From Brevibacillus fulvus (GTDB lineage: Bacteria; Bacillota; Bacilli; Brevibacillales; Brevibacillaceae): DNA of 64,000 nucleotides. The translations under genes and the position numbers were made by a program. The stretch is taken from positions 2,501 through 66,500 of the forward strand of contig NZ_JAFBEB010000001.1 of the NCBI RefSeq assembly GCF_016908525.1, written 5' to 3'. Below are positions 59,917-64,000 of this stretch, piece after piece. The notes beneath the pieces are model-generated. The model made no database searches. It worked only from the letters and a program-made list of their open reading frames with translations, and was not told where the DNA came from. Each line of letters begins with the position of its first letter. Position 1 is the stretch's first letter.

Positions 59917-59932
59917 ATTTGCCGGCAGGCAA

Positions 59933-60466
59933 TCAGTCCCGTGGAAGCGGGGATAACTCCAGCTGGCGATACGTTTTTCCTTTATCCACATACGATTGGC
60001 GAATCCGGCGCAACTCTAGCAGATCGGCTTCGCTGACAGCCCGCTTCACTTTGGCCGGGGAACCGATCACCAACGTCCGGGGCGGTACTTTCATGCCCGG
60101 TGGAACGAGCGCGCCGGCTGCGACCATCGCTTCCTCGCCAATTTCCGCGCCATCGAGTACAATCGCGCCCATGCCAATTAAAGCGCCTTTGCGCACGATA
60201 CAGCTATGCAGAACGGCATTGTGGCCGATCGTCACTTCGTCTTCGATGATCAACGGCTTGTCCGGGCTTTGGTGCAAGGTAGAATTGTCTTGAATGCTGA
60301 CCCGAGCACCGATCCGGGTAGGGGCGATGTCGCCGCGAATAACCGTGTTGTACCAAACGGAGGTGTCGGCGCCGATCGTCACATCGCCGGAGATAACTGT
60401 GCCTTGGGCTAAAAAAACGGACGGATCAATTTGCGGTTGTTTGTCGGCAAATGGCAGTAACAGCAT
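59933..60466 (-). CDS. Gamma-carbonic anhydrase-like hexapeptide-repeat protein
   Basis: 177 residues from the ATG nine bases after AAAGGGG; a GTG two codons earlier is too close. Left-handed beta-helix of hexapeptide repeats (VFLAQGTVISGDVTIGADTS), with zinc-ligand histidines H65, H82 and H87 in the gamma-class spacing. Members of the YrdA/PaaY/YtoA group; some have carbonic anhydrase activity, others none shown. The gene stands 45 bases after the end region of a HesB-like gene on the same strand. Confidence 0.88.
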   Translation of the reverse strand: MLLLPFADKQPQIDPSVFLAQGTVISGDVTIGADTSVWYNTVIRGDIAPTRIGARVSIQDNSTLHQSPDKPLIIEDEVTIGHNAVLHSCIVRKGALIGMGAIVLDGAEIGEEAMVAAGALVPPGMKVPPRTLVIGSPAKVKRAVSEADLLELRRIRQSYVDKGKTYRQLELSPLPRD

Positions 60467-60511
60467 ATTCACTACCCCTTTCTAAGTCATCATCTTTGCA
60501 CAGACCCAAGT

Positions 60512-60832
60512 TTAGGGCCGGTTGTTCGGTAAAATGCAGGAAGAAGATTCCGGCGCGGTGGATTGGCGGATCAGCAAACGGCCGGTTTCCCGGTTCAAAG
60601 CAATCTGCAGATCATCGAGAAACGGCAAATCGCTCTCCCGATAAAAAAAGCGAAGGTCACCCAGAAGCATGGACAGTTCATCATGATTTTGTTCGGTAAT
60701 GGAGATACTGTAGTCGTGGCTGCCGCAACCGGACAAGGTGCGGTTGATACGAAAGCCCAACTTGTCCGCGTCGGGCTCTTGCTGAAGCAAAGCAGACAAG
60801 CGGGCAGCGGCTTCCGGTGTGATCGAAAACAT
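60512..60832 (-). CDS. HesB/IscA-like (iron-sulfur biosynthesis fold) protein
   Basis: 106 residues from the ATG after GGGAGGAATCAGC. HesB-like beta fold: ITPEAAARLSALLQQEPDAD at the start, then GFRINRTLSGCGSHDYSISI. Only the first cluster cysteine is in place, with another cysteine near the C-terminus (SSSCILP), so a classical IscA cluster role is doubtful; YneR-like proteins of Bacillus have the same reduced set. Probably co-transcribed with the downstream gamma-carbonic anhydrase gene. Confidence 0.78.
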   Translation of the reverse strand: MFSITPEAAARLSALLQQEPDADKLGFRINRTLSGCGSHDYSISITEQNHDELSMLLGDLRFFYRESDLPFLDDLQIALNRETGRLLIRQSTAPESSSCILPNNRP

Positions 60833-60971
60833 GCTGATTCCTCCCGATTTGGCATTTACCCATATTGTACTACAGTGCAGATAGATGAACAATTTGGCTT
60901 GTTTTCCAGACAGTTCTTGTTGCCGCGTGGGGCAAACTGTGATAAATTAAATGTTACCGATTCATAGTAAT

Positions 60972-61370
60972 AGCAAGGAATGCGGGTAGTCGCTGTCGCG
61001 GTCATTTTGGCGGCGATAGAGGAAAGTCCAGGCTCGCCCAGACTGAGATGTCTGGAGTGTTCGTACCTAGTGCAAACTAGGGCAGTGAGGCGACAGCTTC
61101 GCTGACGGCGCGGAACTGGTTCTCCCTGAGACCAAAGTACGCTGAAAGTGCCACAGAAACGAGCTTCCTTGGCGACAAGGAAGATGGAACGCGGTAAACC
61201 CTGCGAGCGAGAAACCCAAATTTGGTAGGGGAACCGTCCTGAAGGAATCAAACGGAGGGACGGATGGCATGGATCATGCCATAGATAGATGACTACCGCT
61301 CTTGGTGCGAGGGGATTTCCCCGTTTGCAGCACGGGAGAGACAGAACCTGGCTTACAGCATTCCTTGCTA
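60972..61370 (+). ncRNA. rnpB: RNase P RNA, class B (Bacillus type)
   Basis: The ends AGCAAGGAATGC and GCATTCCTTGCT pair as helix P1. Universally conserved blocks are present: GAGGAAAGTCC (about 61019-61029), CGAGCGAGAAACCCAAATTT then GGTAGGGGAACC, and ACAGAACCTGGCTTAC (61341-61356). The AAAGTGCCACAG and AGATAGATGACTACCGC segments match the Bacillus class. This ribozyme trims tRNA 5' leaders. A candidate promoter is TTGTTG (60917) with GATAAA (60941), 18 bases apart. Confidence 0.95.
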
Positions 61371-61383
61371 GTGAGGAAAACGG

Positions 61384-61411
61384 AAAAAACCGTCCATAGG
61401 ACGGTTTTTTT
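61384..61411. terminator. Terminator of rnpB and asnO
   Basis: ACCGTCC (61389-61395) pairs with GGACGGT (61399-61405) inside longer A/T flanks, giving T runs on both strands. The asparagine synthetase gene ends four bases beyond. Confidence 0.85.
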
Positions 61412-61414
61412 GCG

Positions 61415-63259
61415 TTAGATGATGGTTACTTTATATTCTCTGAGCCAATAATCGATCTGTGCCAAATAAGCAAACAGCTGCGGCGTGCTCATCAACTGGC
61501 CGAACCAGGGAATGCCGGAAGCTTTCCCGACGGAGGCAGCAATCTCGCGGATCACCGTTTGATCAATTAACGGGAGCAAGGGCGACTGGGAGTCATCCAG
61601 GATTTCGAGAAGCCAGGCGCGGGTCGCTTCCGTGTAGGCGGGATTATGCGTTTTCGGATAAGGGCTTTTTTTCCGGTAAAGCACATCATCTGGCAAAATC
61701 CCTTCCATTGCTTTGCGCAAAATTCCTTTTTCCCGTCCGGCATACATTTTCATTTCCCACGGAATATTCCACACATATTCAACGAGGCGATGGTCACAGA
61801 ATGGCACGCGCGCTTCCAGACTGGCGGCCATGCTCATCCGGTCTTTCCGGTCTAATAACGTATTCATAAACCAGGTCAGATTCAAGTAAAACAGTTCCCG
61901 TCTGCGCGCCTCGGTCGGATCTTCGCCGGGCAGACGCGGCACTTCCGCCAAAGTTTCTTCATAACGTTGCGCCAAATATTCGTCCGGACGCAAATATTCC
62001 CGCAATTCAGGAGAAAGCCAGCGCGCTCTTTCTTTTGACATGACCGCCCAAGGGAATGTCCCGGCATTGAACAAGTCTTCCCGATGGAACCACGGATACC
62101 CGCCGAACACTTCGTCTGCACATTCGCCGGACAGCACAACGGTCGTTTCTTTTTTGATTTCCCGACAGAAAAGGTATAACGAGCTGTCCACATCGGTCAT
62201 TCCTGGCAAGTCGCGGGCAAACACAGCGGTTTTCAGCGATTCGACCAGTTCGGGTGTGTCAAATTCGATGCGATGATGGATCGTTTGCAAATATTCGGAA
62301 ACGCGTTTGACCCAGGGGGCATCGGAATTCGGCTGAAAGGCATTGGCCTGGAAGTGCAGGTCGTTATCTTTGTAGTCGATCGAATAGGTGTGAAGGGTCC
62401 CTCTGCCTTGCCGTTGGAAAGCTCTGGAGGCAATCGCCGTGATCGCGCTGGAATCAAGGCCGCCGGAGAGCAGCGTGGCTACCGGCACATCCGCGACCAG
62501 TTGCCGTTCAATCGAGTCAATCAACAGCGAGCGAACCGTTTCGGCGGTCGTCTCCAAATCATCATAATGGGGACGGCTGACCAATTCCCAGTATCGCTCC
62601 GTTTTTACCCCCTCTTTGCTGACGGTTAAATGGAACCCGGGCCGAACTTCATGGACATTATGAAACACACCGTGACCAGGAGTGCGCGAGGGGCCCAACA
62701 CGAATATTTCCGCCAATCCTTCCCGGCTGATTTCCGGCTTAACTTCGGGGTGGGCGAGCAGCGCCTTTAGTTCCGAACCAAAAAAGAAGGAACTGCCCCG
62801 AACGGCGTAGAATAATGGCTTGACACCCATACGATCGCGGGCGAGAAACAGCGTTTGCTTCCGTTCGTCCCAAATGGCAAAGGCAAAGATGCCGTTCAAG
62901 CGGCGGACGCAATCGGCACCCCACTCGATATAGGCGGTCAACAGCACTTCTGTATCGGAATGGGAACGGAACTGATGTCCGGCCCGTTTTAAATCCTGAC
63001 GCAGATCTTCGGTGTTGTACAGCTCTCCGTTATAGACCATCGTATAGGTAGCATCCCCGTATTGTTTGCTCATCGGTTGTTGACCGCCGGAAGGATCAAC
63101 AACGCACAGCCGACGATGCCCGAAGCTAACCGGTCCGCTCGCCCAATATCCTGCCTGGTCGGGCCCGCGATAACGCAAACTTTCCGCCATCTTGCGAACC
63201 AGCTCGTTTGCTTCCGTAAGGTCACGTTCAAAATCCAACCAACCTGTAATTCCACACAT
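61415..63259 (-). CDS. asnO: Asparagine synthetase, glutamine-hydrolysing (AsnO type)
   Basis: 614 residues starting MCG, so that C2 becomes the N-terminal nucleophile of the glutaminase domain; an upstream in-frame ATG would bury it. Glutaminase features R49, NGE (78-80) and D102; synthetase P-loop SGGLDSS (265-271), and AGREKGILRKAMEGILPDDV near the end. It makes asparagine from aspartate, ATP and glutamine. The N-terminal half resembles B. subtilis AsnO (YisO), the sporulation-linked paralogue. CATAGGATA on the minus strand (63312-63304) fits the sigma-K -10 consensus, again pointing to sporulation expression. Confidence 0.9.
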   Translation of the reverse strand: MCGITGWLDFERDLTEANELVRKMAESLRYRGPDQAGYWASGPVSFGHRRLCVVDPSGGQQPMSKQYGDATYTMVYNGELYNTEDLRQDLKRAGHQFRSHSDTEVLLTAYIEWGADCVRRLNGIFAFAIWDERKQTLFLARDRMGVKPLFYAVRGSSFFFGSELKALLAHPEVKPEISREGLAEIFVLGPSRTPGHGVFHNVHEVRPGFHLTVSKEGVKTERYWELVSRPHYDDLETTAETVRSLLIDSIERQLVADVPVATLLSGGLDSSAITAIASRAFQRQGRGTLHTYSIDYKDNDLHFQANAFQPNSDAPWVKRVSEYLQTIHHRIEFDTPELVESLKTAVFARDLPGMTDVDSSLYLFCREIKKETTVVLSGECADEVFGGYPWFHREDLFNAGTFPWAVMSKERARWLSPELREYLRPDEYLAQRYEETLAEVPRLPGEDPTEARRRELFYLNLTWFMNTLLDRKDRMSMAASLEARVPFCDHRLVEYVWNIPWEMKMYAGREKGILRKAMEGILPDDVLYRKKSPYPKTHNPAYTEATRAWLLEILDDSQSPLLPLIDQTVIREIAASVGKASGIPWFGQLMSTPQLFAYLAQIDYWLREYKVTII

Positions 63260-63380
63260 AGCTGTCCATCCTTCCACTTGTAGCAATTAAAATTCCTAGG
63301 CTGTATCCTATGCAATTTTTGACGGGGAATTGTCTGTCCGCCCAGAAAGATGGATAATGGAAAGAGGAGCCCTTCACCTA

Positions 63381-64000
63381 ATGCTGGCCGAGCGAAAGGA
63401 GAAAACCGGGTTGCAGGCATTGACCTTACTGTTGTTCGAACGGATGGGCATCTTGTTGACGCTGACCTTTATTTTGACGCGCATACCGCTGTTTCGCCAA
63501 CTGTTGGACAGGGAAGTGCGCATATCCACAGCGGTCTCGTTTTCGCTCGTTTTTGGCTTGTTTGGCATCGCCGGAACTTATGCCGGCGTGATCGTAGCTG
63601 ACGAGCAGCTGATGCCGGCTTTTTGGATGGAGCCATTGAACCGGGATGAAGTGATCGCCAATTCTACCTTGGTCGGGGTCGTCATTGGCGGATTGTTGGG
63701 CGGTCCGATTGTTGGGCTCGGCGCTGGGTTTATTGCCGGTATCCATGCGCTTGGCATGGGAGGAGCAGCCGCGGCGGCGATGGGTTTGTCGGCGCCGTTG
63801 ACCGGACTGTTGGCCGGCTATGTAGCCCGCTTTTTTTCGCAAGAAAGAGTCATTTCTCCCTCAAAAGCGATTTTCATCGGCATGTTTGCTCCGATTTTGC
63901 AGATGGCACTGATCCTGATCTTGACCAATCCCCCGGAAATCGCCCGTCAAATCGTCAACGAGATCGGGATTCCCATGGTTTTAACCAACAGCATTTCCAT
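63381..64000 (+). CDS. LytS-like sensor histidine kinase, N-terminal part (runs off window)
   Basis: The frame is open from here to the window end (206 full codons). It encodes five to six membrane helices of the LytS 5TM receptor type; FGLFGIAGTYAGVIV, NSTLVGVVIGGLLGGPIVGL and AGFIAGIHALGMGG are diagnostic. The kinase domain must lie beyond the edge. GAGGAG is 11 bases before this ATG; an in-frame ATG at 63357 would add eight residues. LytS/BtsS sensors respond to pyruvate or membrane potential. Confidence 0.8.
   Translation, partial: MLAERKEKTGLQALTLLLFERMGILLTLTFILTRIPLFRQLLDREVRISTAVSFSLVFGLFGIAGTYAGVIVADEQLMPAFWMEPLNRDEVIANSTLVGVVIGGLLGGPIVGLGAGFIAGIHALGMGGAAAAAMGLSAPLTGLLAGYVARFFSQERVISPSKAIFIGMFAPILQMALILILTNPPEIARQIVNEIGIPMVLTNSIS

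Overview
The window is about 64 kb from the chromosome of an endospore-forming member of the Bacillales. Evidence for this is a class B RNase P RNA, strong AGGAGG ribosome-binding sites with many GTG and TTG starts, and several spore genes: CotF-like coat proteins, spore photoproduct lyase, an alpha/beta-type SASP, a YhcN/YlaJ lipoprotein and a YjcZ-like microprotein. Many genes pair best with B. subtilis genes, but the order differs, and the SASP and the spore-type proteins are divergent. This suits a deep Bacillales lineage such as Alicyclobacillaceae (Effusibacillus/Tumebacillus-like); that placement is inference. No phage, insertion sequence, CRISPR array or plasmid gene was seen.

Layout. 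1-1100: end of a tRNA cluster (His, Cys, Arg) and a gene-poor stretch holding a small gene fragment. 1.1-5.3 kb: a membrane glycosyltransferase, two CotF-like genes, a YtqA/MnmL-type radical SAM enzyme, a glycerophosphodiester phosphodiesterase and a 28-residue membrane protein. 5.4-14.8 kb: a catabolic block (ablB/yodP, a PucR-type regulator, yodT, yodS, yodR, yodQ, a GABA aminotransferase and an aldehyde dehydrogenase) that together would take acetylated beta-lysine to succinate; the aminomutase gene kamA is not in the window. 15-17.4 kb: two identical tRNA-Ser(TGA) genes around a DsbA-like gene and a NamZ-type muramidase. 17.5-31.4 kb: housekeeping and envelope genes (nitroreductase, stalk-domain protein, sporulation lipoprotein, subtilase, TRIC channel, phosphoesterase, acsA, M15 and M29 peptidases, a two-component system, thiD). 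31.5-37.8 kb: splB, dps, cysteine synthase, dgk-dck, a coupled pair of unknown genes and a thioesterase. 37.9-41.7 kb: hutH with an attenuator-like leader, a repeat-rich coat-like protein, uvsE and an AhpD-like protein. 41.7-49.8 kb: a complete xylose regulon (xylR divergent from xylF-xylG-xylH-xylA-xylB) with a palindromic operator over the xylF promoter. 50-64 kb: an ABC ATPase, DMT exporter, MBL hydrolase, TPR protein, secreted beta-propeller protein, class I fumarase, LysM protein, nitrilase, SASP, DUF1385 protein, gamma-carbonic anhydrase, HesB-like protein, rnpB, asnO-like asparagine synthetase and the start of a LytS-like sensor that runs off the end.

The most unusual signals are non-coding or in small genes: a histidine-codon leader peptide plus intrinsic terminator in front of hutH; a terminator hairpin whose 3' arm is the ribosome-binding site of a sporulation lipoprotein gene; a terminator inside the xyl operon; a SASP whose GPR cleavage motif has lost both glutamates; and a proline/lysine repeat protein with a Ser/His/Cys tail.
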